DNA from: Acridotheres tristis
Lineage: Eukaryota > Chordata > Aves > Passeriformes > Sturnidae
Reading direction: 5' to 3'
Assembly (NCBI GenBank): GCA_037013685.1
Contig: CM072891.1
Location: 19,258,501-19,322,500, forward strand
DNA length: 64,000 nt
In this document: positions 23,880 through 36,400 of the stretch, in pieces
Numbering within the stretch: the stretch's first letter is position 1
Layout of the letters: the number at the start of each line of letters is the position of its first letter
The notes under the pieces: model-generated
What the model saw: only the letters and a program-made list of their open reading frames with translations
Databases searched by the model: none
Told to the model about the DNA's origin: nothing
Position numbers and translations under genes: made by a program

Positions 23880-24350
23880 GTAATTCTAAATTAACATATT
23901 TAATTAGCAGCCTGAGATAACTTAATTGCTATGCAGAACTTCCCGGTTTTAGTTAGCATTCTGTATTAACTACTATGTAATTATTAAGGCACCATACTCA
24001 GCACCAGCAACTTAATTATCATTAGTACTGCTCCAGTCTCAAGCTTGAATGCCGATGATTAATAAAACACAATTATTTACATTGTAATTGTGGTATTTTA
24101 ATTAAACTGAAAATGCACTTCGTTTGCTTTTTGTCAGAGTGTTAATTTTTTAAATTAAGGTCAAATCTTTTTGTCAAGCTTTTTTTTAATCCCTAATTGC
24201 AAGTTAGATAGACTGATTTCTTGTCATCTTAGGAAAACATTGTGACTGTTGATAACAAATGAGTCTGAGTAATAAAACAGCCTCATTGCTCTGGAGTTAT
24301 GTAATTCCAGTGCTAATAAACAATAATTTGATATGTGTTTTCCATGATTC
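23880..24350. promoter_or_regulatory. TAAT-rich block, candidate conserved enhancer
   Basis: Within about 470 bp there are many homeodomain core sites (TAATTA, TTAATTA, ATTTAATTAGC, CTTAATTGC, TTAATTATCATTAG, GATTAATAAAAC, TTTTAATTAAAC). The block is free of recognisable repeats. Dense TAAT clusters of this kind are typical of deeply conserved developmental non-coding elements, but conservation cannot be seen from one sequence. Confidence 0.3.
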
Positions 24351-24449
24351 TAAAGTAACTTCAGTTTATGTAAGTGCCACTTAATTTTCTTTTAGACTGA
24401 GTCTTTGTAAGGGTCAGTTTGTTACATTATGACAATATTTTGAAGGCCA

Positions 24450-24616
24450 AAGAATTTACAGATGTACAAGGCCAAGGCTGAGAGAAGAGGTGTTGGCTTA
24501 CAAAAGTGAAATGATCTGCTCATTGTCACCTAATATGTTACTGTCAGAGCCAGGAATAGAGTCAAGGCCTCCCAACTTTTATTTCTGTGCTCTAAAGCTA
24601 GATCACATTGCTCCTC
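24450..24616 (-). mobile_element. MIR-family SINE relic
   Basis: TTTACAGATG, then GTCAGAGCCAGGAATAGAGT, then TGCTCTAAAGCTAGATCACA follow the order of the reverse-complemented MIR consensus (TTTACAGATGAGG ... GCAGAGCCGGGATTCGAAC ... GTGCTCTTAACCACTATGC). Old, amniote-wide repeat; no function implied. Confidence 0.65.
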
Positions 24617-27600
24617 CTGTTAGCAAGTTTAGAAATGTCAATTTTGTGGAGAGGAAGAGGCTTAGTCCCTGTTTTCACAACAGTGCTCCTGGCCTTAATA
24701 ATAATTAAAGATTTTTTAATGCATTTTTGTAACTCTTCTGATTTCAAGGGGTTTCTTTCTGATTTACATTGGTGTTAGATGGGTCAGGCCCAGAATTAAT
24801 AGCTTTCCTCAGAATGTCTAAACACACTAAGATTTGCTTTTACAGAGGAAGAGTGATTTCCATGCCATTACCCAGAGAAATTTACTTTTTATTGCAGCAA
24901 GTTCTGCCCCAGTTTTTGCCCTCTGAGAGACTCTCAGCATTAGCCATTAGAAACTTTATAGGTAAGCTTCAGTTTCTTTTTATATAGCCAGAATTTAACT
25001 TAACTCAAAATGTCAATGTGTTTGCCTTGGGGGAGAATAGGAAGGAGAATTACCCAGTCTATTTCAGAGATTAGTCTTACTTGTGCTTGCTTTATTGCTA
25101 TATCTTCCAAGTTACAGGACTGGAAGCCCAGAGGTGAAATGGCTGAACACTGGATCAGAAGCCAGGGTTTTGGGAGCAGAATGAGAGAGGATTTGTCAGG
25201 CAGACTGTCTGAAAGCCATGATAGACAGAAAATGAAGACTGGGAAAGATCCAGAGGGGAAAAGATACCTGTCCATTTAGAAAAGAAACAGGTTATGGAAA
25301 GGAGGATGTTTTTAGCTGGGCTTAAAACAGAAGCAAGAAAAGAGCAGACTTTGGAAGCTGAAGACCATCTAGGAAGCAAACCTGGGAGGTGAGAAGGAAA
25401 TGTTACAATTGCAGTGCCACTTAAATGTGGTCTAATCTCTGCCTGGGCAAATCCAAGACCTCTGCACCTGCTCATCCCAGCACAACAACGAAATGAGTGA
25501 CTGCCAAGAAAGAGGAAATCAATCCTCTGTCTATAGTGATAATGCAGATATCTCTGGAGCTGTGCATTAAGCACTTGATGATACTTACACACTCTCAGTC
25601 TATAGGGAAGAAAAGTCTGCAATGCTGATTTATAAATATGTGCCCATCATTTCTAGTTTTTAGAGATGTCTAGTAAAAAACCCTGCCACAAAAAGTCTTT
25701 TACCCTTATAAGATAAGAATAGGTAACTAAAGCATAAAAAAAGAAAACCCACACAAAAACTGATGCAAAAGCAGATCAACAGCTAACACGTAGAAGCCTT
25801 TTGTGAGAAAACTCATGCAAGCATTCCCATCCACTTCAAATTTCCCTTTTATATTGGAAAATCCTCATTTTTAAAGATGTAATTAGCAATAATTGTAGGG
25901 CTTTGTGCTCTTGTCATTTGATTCTTCTGCTGCCGTAGCTTCTGTGAAGCTGCTATGGCCTTGTATAATCAAAAGAAGATACAAATCCCCTACTCTAGGG
26001 ATCACTTGCTTATTGTTTTTGCTGCAGATCTCTTAATATCTGGAGATTATTTTTCAGTTACTTAAGCAATTCTGTCTGAATTTCAAGACATTGTAATAAT
26101 GAATGGCGTGAGGACAGGGGATTTCTAGGCATTAAGAGGAGTACTTTCATTTTGTCCTGAAGCAGACATATAAAGTTAGGGATGGCAGCTTGATTCCTGA
26201 AGCTATTGGAGGCTTTGGGAATGACACTACTTGCCAATTTAGTGAGGAGATAACTGAGCTGATTTACTCCAGCTAAAGACTGGGCTCCATTCTCTAGTGC
26301 TGTACAGCCATCACAGAAGTGTCCTCTATGATGGCCTCATTAGCTTGGAAAGATCTCAGCTGAATTCTGCTGCTTAGATAAAACAGAAGGATGCTAAAGC
26401 TTTGCTCAGTCAGATTTATTATCAACATTCTCATCTGTATCTGGTGAGAAGAATGACTTCTCTTCCAGAGGTAATCCCTGCCAGAGTAATCCCTACTCCT
26501 ATCACTTCAAGATTACTTGGCTGCATTGCACTTTATCTCAATGCCTCTGGGAAACTCAAGCTGAGGAACAATTCTATGACCAATTTTCAAAGTGGCATCA
26601 TGACTTAATTGTTATTACACCAATATTTCTGGGTCTGCAGCAGCAGCTGCTATGTTTCTAAATAGAGTTTAAAATACTAGGATCAACCTGTAAATCCCTA
26701 AATTTATGGGATATAGTTACAATAGGGACTGCCTCTTGATTCCCTTGAAACTGCCCTGACTGAGATTTCTGGAAACACTTCGGTGGGAATTCTCTGACTA
26801 CAAATCAAAAGGGTCGCAGTCAATGCTTTTCACATTGGGGTGGGTTAAGGGCAAGAGATACTTTGGATGAAATATGTATTTGGTAAAAGTGAAAGGAATG
26901 GGTTTGTGCAATTTTACTATGAATTTCATGTATTTGCAGTACAGAGAGTAGGAGTGAAGAGCAGGATATGAGTCTGCTCTGCACAGGGACTTTCATGAAC
27001 TTACATCCATTTAATTACTCCTCTGTACTTAGTGCTTTTGGGGCAAGAGACTGAGTAATGATCTGATACAAAGCATTGTCACCTGAAAAATTCTTATTTA
27101 GATTCAGTGGCTCTAGAGACCCATTAAAAAGAACAGCCACAGCAAAAGGACTTACAAGAAATCCAGGCTAGTTAAATGTTAACTTCTGTATAGAATAATA
27201 ATATTTTCATTAAGCAGAGTCACAGAAGTATGATCTCCATGCAACAAATTAGATACATCTTGAATGCTTTGCATGATTTTTCAATATTTTCTATTAATTT
27301 CATTTAAATCGCCTTTTGTTATGACTACTTACACCACCAAATGTTGTCTTTCATATGATGTTTGGCATGTAATATACTTCTGATTTTTAAAAATGAAAGA
27401 GAAAAAAATTACTTAAAGCCAAATGTAAATTGTCCCTTTACATGGTTGAACATATTCACCTGTCACTTCAAAGAGTTTTCTCAGAGGATGGAGCACTGCA
27501 AAGATCTCAAGATCTATATTTCATTAAACAAGAAAATACAAACACAATCATACTAAAAATGCATGGAATAGTAAGGCACGTCCCACTTGAATATAAACAA

Positions 27601-29892
27601 CATTTGATTTTGATGTAAACCATGACCATTCAGAAATGGTCACACAGTCCCATATTTTTAATGCCCAGTTGCTTTTGCCACAGTTCCTTTCTTCATCAAT
27701 TCTCTTTCTGGGGGGAAACTAACAGGGAAAGTAGAAAACAAGCAGAACCCACCCTCCACTGTTAGAGAATTTGCTTGTGGGTTTTTTAAAATTAGGTTAG
27801 ATTTACGTTCATTTTAGTTAGATCTTTCCTAGATAGACTAGATAGATTTTCTTTTAGATAGTATATGCAGTAATTGGGGACTTAAGGAGTTTGTGTTTTT
27901 AAAACTTTAATAAGTAATCCCTCTGGGCCTTTTACAGCTAAACACCAATTTTCCCATTCTCTTTGTATGTGCCAGTTTGAATTTCATGTCTGTTTCTTAG
28001 TTCCACATTATATTCCCTCACCCATTGCCAAGACTGATAGGTGAGTAGCAAAGGGAAATTTAGAGCAGGACAGGATGGGATCATGCTTGAGGTAATCATT
28101 GATACCCTGGGAAACTGTATTTGTTCCTTGTCACTGTGGCAGTCTTCAGAAAACATGCTGCAAGAGAAGAAGGCACATATTTTACATGCATTCATTAATT
28201 GCTTCCTACGCTTTAAGTATGTGATCAGACGAGCTAAGAATTTGCAGCTAAAATTATCATCAGTGAGAACTATTTCATTTATAATGCCCAACACAAAGCG
28301 AGGAAACAATTTGCAGTCAATCAGTCTGTCTCAATTTCCATCTGGAAAATGTGAACAAAAATAATTAAATTAACAAGACTGTTGTGGGGAAAAAAGTGTG
28401 AAGCACTGGCATACTACAGTGATGACTGCCATGGGAAAACCCACAGGGAAATTAACAATCATTTCTTTTGAAGGATTTGATCCATATTTAGCAAATAAGT
28501 AAGATCCGCTAAGTAAAGAGCAATGAAATGAACGATACTGAAATTATTTTTATTGCTGGCTAATATTCATCCTTCTTTCACTGAAAGTGGTGTGGTCACC
28601 TGAAAAGAAAATCTTGGCATGCGACTGTATTGCATTACAGCAGCTTAAACTGAGAAACTTCTCAGCTTTAAAGCTGTCTGGCCTTTTAACCTTAGTGATG
28701 AAGTTAGTGTTATTCATATGATAAACAGCAAACCTATGGCTGAATACAATTCCAAAAAATTGATTTTTAAATAAACAAATTAAGGACATAGCCTCTATGT
28801 AGTATGTAAAGGCTCCATGGATCATCTGCAAACTTACAGCATATAAGCTGTGAGTGAATTTCCTGATAACTTACAAGTAAATCCATTAAGTAGATTAAGT
28901 TAAATTAATTTAAAACAGTGTCCTACCAGAGATCTGTCATTTGTGACACATTTGATTTGGACACGAATGACCTTCCTGACAAATAACATAGATACAGCCA
29001 ACTTTCCAGATAGCAAAAAACTACCATAAATCCCCTCTTTGAAGACATTCAGTGGAGGTTAGCAATTGTTATAATTATTTAGGTTAGCGACAGGCTTGAG
29101 TCAAGTTAGTATGTGTCAGCATTTGTGGAGATCAAGCACAGAAAAATTAAATAGGGGTCTGAATGTCTTAGTCAGATCAGGGAAAAGCAACTCTAAAACT
29201 GTTAGCTGGCATGAAGACTCAGGAGAGTAATGAACTGGCTGTTTAAATGATGATTAAGCTGAATAGTGTCTGCCAGGAGGACACAAAAGTTCTGTCACGA
29301 GGGAAGAAAACCAAAACCACAGCCTAAGAGACTGACAGCTCCTCATCCCAATATCCTCATATTCTTTTTTCTATATCCCCAGAAGATTTGGGAGCAATGC
29401 AGACTTCTTCAGAGCACAGCAAAGTGGGGAAAACCTAAGTTATGTACTGTGTCTGAATTGAATGTCCCAAGAGCCACATCTAAATCATGTTCGTGTCTGG
29501 AAATTGCTCTAGATAAGCACTCTGACTACTTCATCCTAAACTTACATGTGTGACTGAATTTGTGCCTGTGATTCCCTGGATCCTGAGCATTTCTCATCCT
29601 GAAAAATTTTGTCTAACTTTGCCCTTCTCAGGTGGTTGCTCCTTAAGGTGCCTTTAGACAAAAACACAGTGAAGATTACATTCTTTTTGGAAAGACCAAA
29701 GGGCTCTAGTTTGATTTATATATTCTCTGCTTTGTCTTCTCTCTGTCCGTGGTGCATCCTCCAGCTGTAAATCTTTGGAAAGCTTTGTGCCTAAGCTGCT
29801 GTGTGGAGCAGAGAGATGGACAGTAGCCACTGCAGGGAGACATCAGCCTATTAACAAATTTCAGATGCTGTGGAAAAAGTGTTTTGTTCACA

Positions 29893-30442
29893 TGCTGGGG
29901 GTCCCAAATAACGCTTTTTATTATTTGGGGATCCGGGACAAAATTGGAAGAGTAAAAGCTGCAAAATTTGTGAGTTGAGGTAAAGGCAGTTTCATAGGGA
30001 AAGAAAAAATAGCACACACAAGCAAAGCAAAGCAAGGAATTAATTCACTGCTACCCACGCTCAGGTGAGTGTTCAGCCATCTCTAGGAGAGCAGAGCCCC
30101 ATCATGTGTAGCCATTACTTGGGAAGGCAAACATCTTAACTCCAAAAGTCTTTCCTTTTTCCTATTCTCAGCCCTCTATATGCTAAGCATGATGTCATAT
30201 GGTATGGAATATTCCTTTAATCAGCTGGGGTCAGCTATCCTGGCCGCATCTCCTCCCAAACTTTCCATGCAGCTCCAGCTCCTTTGCCAGTGTGGTAGTA
30301 AGAGAAGCAGTAAAGGCCTTGGCTCTGTGCTACCCTGCTCAGCAACAACAAAAACTTCTCTGTATTATCCACAAAGCCAAAACACAGACCCATACCAGCC
30401 ACCCTGAAGAAAATTAACTTTACTCCAGGCAAAAGCAGCACA
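29893..30442 (+). mobile_element. ERV long terminal repeat
   Basis: The phrases GGGGTCCCAAATAACGC, AAAGGCAGTTTCATAGGGA, GGAATTAATTCACTGCTACC, TGTTCAGCCATCTCTAGG, CATATGGTATGGAATATTCC, TGGGGTCAGCTATCCTGG and GAAGAAAATTAACTTTACTC appear in the order of a common avian ERV LTR. A TATA-like CTCTATATGC lies at about 30173-30183. It ends near AGCAGCACA at 30442; the exact start is uncertain. No gag, pol or env sequence flanks it, so it is probably a solo LTR. Confidence 0.75.
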
Positions 30443-33400
30443 CAGCTGCAGGAAAGTGGGGCTATTCCTTCAGTCATCACTGACCTGCAGGCCACAGGTC
30501 TGTCCACAGGGGATGGTGGAATATGAGAGCTTTGCTACAGGTACCTGCCAGCAGCTCCATTGAAGAGAATTACAATATCCCTGTGTATCCATCAGTTTGG
30601 CTCTCCATAAGGAAGTCACTTTGGTACCAGTTTACAGACTGGAGCTGAAAGTATCATTTTTTCATGCAGGAAAAACAGAGGCCTTGGGAAGATCAGTGGG
30701 AAGACAGAGCTGCAACTCAGAACAAGTTACAAATGAAGTGAGGCAGATGTTTTTACAGAAAAGTTCTAATCCACAATGTAAGTCAAAATTCCTGTAAATG
30801 GGAACAGTGGATGCATTGGTTCATAGAGGTGTACAGATTATTTCCCCAATTTGTATACAAACACTAAATCAATGGGATTCCTGTGTATGCAAAACATTCT
30901 CAAGTCGATTATTTCTATTGGGTGTTAGAGTCTGCCTGCAAGACAAATTGCACAAATGTTTACTGAAACCAAAACCAAGGCTGCTGTGAAATGTACTTTG
31001 AAATCTAATACAACACATACTTGAAGAATGAGTTTACGTAGAAAAAGGGAAAATGATAAAAACTGTTGTCAGTAAGCACTGTATTAATAAAGATAACCTC
31101 TCCCATTACTTGTCTGGCATCTGTGCACTTCTGCTTGCATTGCTATTCTACCTCTATTCCTAAATCGTGGCAAAATGTAAGACTTCTATGCTTATTCATA
31201 TTTCTAAAAAGTATTGTGTGAGCAACTGAGGACGAAGGCAAGTTGACTACTATCAGGCAACTGAAGGCAACTGATTTGTTAACTACCCCAATTTACCTCC
31301 ACTTGTGTCCTTTCAAGTAGTCCAACCTCAGTGAACTTAGACTCCTATAAAGCAACACCACCACCTACAGCTCAAACATCAAACTCTTCACCATATGCTA
31401 ATTGCACCTCTTTGTCCTGTGCTAAAAGCTTTATCAGATCTAAGAGTAACAGATTACTTCTTCTGTAAATGTGCAGTATCACTTTAATTCTTATTTTCCA
31501 AAATACATTTTGGTTTGGAAAAAAAAGTATCAAAAGAAACAAGCACCTCAATGCAACACCACAATGCACCTTGTTTAAAAGAAAAATCCTTCACTATGTC
31601 TTCATCCTGCATTTTGTCTTCTGCATTCCAGGAATCACCATGAAATGTCTTTCTGCCTTGTAAGCAGAACATTTTAGTTCCAGGGCAATCCAAGTTCCTC
31701 AGAAAATGGTGCTTCTGTATTTCTGTAACAAAAAATACCTTTGTCAGCAATGGGAACTCATGAGGTGTATGCCACAGAGATTTATTTTTCTACTACTAAA
31801 AATGGATACCTCAGTATAAAAATAATTTTCCTCCAATCATTTTTCAGTAATTATTTTTACTTTGGTTCTTTGTCCCATGCTGCCAAACATGTCTTGGACA
31901 GGCTGAAAGGGATACTTGTCCCTCGGTTTCACAAAGGTGGGTGCAAGGTTGCATTGTGCAGTTGAGAGAACCTTGGTCTCCGTGGTGACGGTGACAAAGC
32001 TAAAATTTTGTTACTTGCAGATAATAGAAGTTGAAGCAGAGTAAGAGAGTCCACAGATGATGTTCTGTCCCACGGTGTTTATCCATTCCTCCCCAAAGTA
32101 GTAAAGCCAATTTATAAGTGGCTTTTGACTACTCCAGAAAGCTGTATTAGTGATTTTTGTACTAGCATAGTCTGGGTCTTAGGGAGAACCACAAAAGCTT
32201 CAACACAGAAAAGGGCAGTGATTACCTGAATTTATTTTGTGTAACCCTGCCTGTGCCTTTTTGTGCACCATGTTTTCTATTGTCACCAGATGTACAGTTT
32301 TGCAGAAGAATGCATACAAATTGTTCTTAAGATGCAATCCTAAGCCACTCACGTAGCTGTTTATTGCTTTCAGCACCAAGATATTGGTTTATTGGTTTGG
32401 CATTAGTCCAATTATGTTTTCACATGATTAACTAATTCATGCTCAAAGGAGGCTTAAATGTGTTGTTTAAATATTTCAGGCAACTGTGCGTAACAGTCAT
32501 CAGAATTTTTGAAAAGCTTTGTTTAAATAGAAAGCCAAAAGCTCATTGGAGAGGGGAATTTCTTTAAGGGGAAAGACACAGAAAGCTTAATAAGATTTCA
32601 CTTTAAATTTCGCAATCCATGGTCCATGGTACTTCTACTAATTTACACTAGCTGAAGTTCTGAGCTTCTCTTTTTCTATTTCCAGACCCTTACAGTATTC
32701 ATGGCATGCTATATATTATATTAATACTTACAGGAGTTAGAACTGATAGTAGAAAATGACTGCTGCCAATGCTGAAATGTGATTGATGGTGATTTATCAT
32801 TAGTTACATCCATAGGGATCTGCCATGCAAACACCTAAACTGCCAACAGAGAAGAGCAAGAAGAATTTTGAAGATGCCGTTCACAGGTGCTCCATTCTCT
32901 GAGGAGCCACAGATGAAGCAAAGTACATCATTTGTGGCCTGGTTTAACATTAGAGCTCTTATTACCTGTAACTCCATCGTACCCAACCCACCCCTGCCGC
33001 TTAGGGAAACCCACGTGATGGATTTGTTCCTGTGCTTACAGGATTCAATTCTGCCAGGAAAATGCATTTTTGGGATGGATCTCGACAGTATTATCTGCGA
33101 CACCTGCCATGAGGATGCCCTGGCCCAGCGGGGCTCTCAGCAGAGGTTCTTTAACTTTGCCACGTTGCCCACGAGAGGGCACTAATGCACATTTGCACTC
33201 GGTGCCTTCGGCATGGGAGGCTGGAAAAGGTGCGCACGGCAAGAGGGGAATCTCGTGTATAGGGGAAGGAGGTGGCACACCTGGCCCATGGAGGTGCGTT
33301 GTGCCCCCCATCCAGCTGTCACTGCACAGACAATCCTTCACTCCCACCATTAGGTCAGATCAAGGACTACGGGCCAGCTAGGAGAACCACCTATGAAATC

Positions 33401-36400
33401 CCATGTTTGAAGTCAGCCATGTCCGTATTTGTTTTGCCTTGGACAAGAAAGAGCACAAAGGTAACATGCTACATTATCTGCCACGGTTGTATAGGTTGCT
33501 GGGAATTGCTTAAAAACATTGTAGTGTCACTAATGCTGGCAGAACTACCGGCATGACTTCTGTCTGAGAGGACAAGATAGTTTTGACTTGTAATTAACCA
33601 AATCATTACAGGTGAGGTTGAAATTTTTAGAGTGATCTTGGTACTCAAACATCCGATTTAGGCTGACACAGAGCTGACTTACTGTGAAAAAACTAGCCAG
33701 AAATCTGCCACTTATAAACAAGTACTTTTTGCAGAAGGACCTCTCAAACAGTATGACTCCCTACAATTTGTCCATAAACCAAAATTTTCTTCTGTCTTTA
33801 TATATCTTATTCTCATCTATCATACTCTGCATGTCCCTGTTGCTGTTATTCCACCTTGAGCTCTATCCAAGGCACCCAGGAGTAACAAGCATCTTCAATT
33901 TGTGTCACCGATAGCACAATTTTTGCTAGAGCAGGAAGTATTTTGACCCTTTTGGTTTTCCACTCTTCATGATTCTGTTTATCAAGAAAAACTCTTTCTA
34001 CTTGTCTCCTTTGAGAAAGCTTGATTTCACATCATCAATAATCAGATGGATCTCATGACATATATTAAGTAGCTATACTTTAAATAAAGTATTTAGGTTG
34101 AGGGTTTGGGTTTTTTTGCTTTTGAATGTCCAAAGATTCCATGGTTTTTGGCAAGAAATAGAGAACAAAAAAGCTGTATAGTGGCTGCTGAATTGGGATT
34201 CCAAAATCTGTTTCTGTTACCTGTTTTTAATCCTGTTTAAGTGTAGGCCTCTCAAATGATGCTGAGTAAATTATTTTATCTCTCCGTACCGCATGCCTGT
34301 CTTGGTTACCTGGGGAGAGTCATCACTGGGAGAGCAATTGTCACATTCTTATGTATGACAAGGACTTTGTAACAGACAGGTTTTACCCAGATTTGGACTG
34401 CTACGTGAAATTGTAACATGAAATCTAATAATCTGTAAACGCTGACATGACCAACATATGTGCAGCATCTTCCCCTTCGAACAAATGTGTTCTCTCTTGT
34501 AAAATTGTCTACCACAATGGGAACAGCGTTAAGGCTAGGTTTTGATTTCACTACCACTCATGTTTGTTTACATGGTACATTTTTAACCAATCTATTTATA
34601 CTTGCTCAGGGTCTGTTCTTTTGACTTTTGAGACACATATGACACTGTTCCCATCTAAATTCATTACATGTATTTTGCCTGCTTCTACTATTCCAGGTCA
34701 GGCCTGTTTCAAAAGTATTGCTTTCCACGTGAGTTGTGTGTTCTTCATTTTAGGCATATTTTGTTTTTCTTAATAGCAAGTGAGATCAATTGAAACACGA
34801 TGAAGTATCTCTACTATGGCCTCTCTTACCCTGTGCCTTTCAAGTTCTGGGATTGCTAATGTCAGTCTGTGTGATTTATCTCTTGGGGTGAAGTTGTTCT
34901 GACCCGCAGTAACAAGGTACACCATTGTTGGCTTGCATGTTATAAAAATGATGCACAATACTCACATCTAAAAGTCAGAATAAACCTTTAATGCAGCTCT
35001 TTGTCAGTTCTACAAACGGTTGTAGTTAATCGATGCCATAAAACTTTCCTTCAGGCACTGGTATTCAGCATTCACATTGGGAAATGCAGTTTGAGTCTGA
35101 CATTTTAAATATTGGTGGTATTATCTGATGAAATAACTCGAGGTTTAAAAATTCGCATCAGTACAAAAGCACAAAACTACTGCTGAGCATTTAAAAAAGT
35201 CTTTTGGAGCATTGAGGGAAAAGACATTGTACAGACACTATTGTTTTGCTACTCTCTTCCAGCAGACACTTTAAACTTGACCAGAGGTCTACTGGCTCAT
35301 CAGTGCACCCATGCAGTTGTCACCAGCCTTAACGGGATCCATGTGCCTAAGTCCATGAGGGCATGCATTTTGAAGTAAAAATTCTTTTTTCTTTTATCAA
35401 CATGTGTCATACAAGTACTGTCATGAGAGAAGCCCTCAAAAGCTTTTTTCTACCTTGCTATAACAAACATTGTAGATTTAGCAAGTAAGATTTCAGGATT
35501 TCTCCACAATATAATTTTTCATTTTGAATTTTACTGATTTTTTATTCCTAGGAAAAAAAGGAAAATTGTCCAGATGATGACAAACTGTGGAAATTCCATA
35601 GACTTTTATCTGATATTTTAATAATGAATCACTAGATAGATATTTTCTTACATTTAGGTGTATAAAGAGTAAAGATGGCATTTGGAATTTTGCTCTTGTA
35701 AGTCCCTCAAAGAAACAATGTGATATCTACTATGGCCATTTTCTTAGGATTTCCTCAAACTCTGGACACTCAAAAAAAGGATGACAGGGAGGAAAGATGT
35801 AAAAATATTATGGTGGAAGAGGCAGAGGGAAAAAGAAAAGCCTTCTGTGACTGTCCTCTTACAGAACATGCTGTACTGTATTCCAGGCAAGCCCATGCCT
35901 AGAGGCCACAATCTATCCTTAAGTGTATGTGACCTACTAACCACAGCGAAAAAAAGAGCAGGTGATCTGATTTACCACATTTCTCAGGGAATAACTTTTG
36001 CCTCGGTAGGGGAAAATTGAAGAAGTTACTCGTGCTAATGTGTGCTGCTCCCATGGGGTTCCCAGACCATTCCTCAGTTGTATCCTAGCTTTTCAGCATA
36101 ACTGGTGAAAAGGTCAGTGCAAACATTCATTCACACATCCAAAAAAAGACAATCCTTCAGTCCTGTTGTTGGAGTATTTGTTTTTCTTATTTCTAGGCAG
36201 GTGGAAAAAACACTAATATGCAAAGACTACTGTTTCTGAAAGATTTTTTCAAGAATCTCGGACATTTCGTGAATCCTCCTCAAGGGTCGTCAAGCAAATC
36301 ATAAAGAGCTGATGAGGTGGAAATATTTTGTGAAGAGGACTGAAACAAAGGAAAGGAAGCTCAGGGCAATAATGGGATCTTAGACATCTCAACTTTGGGC

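Larger units (their letters stand above)
23000..29890. other. Intergenic, AT-rich, no gene seen
   Basis: Apart from the TAAT-rich block (23.9-24.35 kb) and a MIR-like relic (24.45-24.62 kb), nothing specific was recognised. Several frames of 90-155 codons exist, but their composition (Ser, Leu, Phe, Cys rich) and lack of any family resemblance argue against genes. Confidence 0.55.

Noticed and set aside
25155..25622. 155-codon minus-strand frame
   Set aside because: Composition is Ser/Leu/Phe/Cys-rich, no family resemblance, no splice or promoter context; a few such frames are expected by chance in 64 kb.
13970..30442. A single 16-kb provirus bounded by the two related LTRs
   Set aside because: The interval holds no retroviral coding traces, contains older CR1 and a pseudogene, and the two LTRs differ like separate subfamilies.
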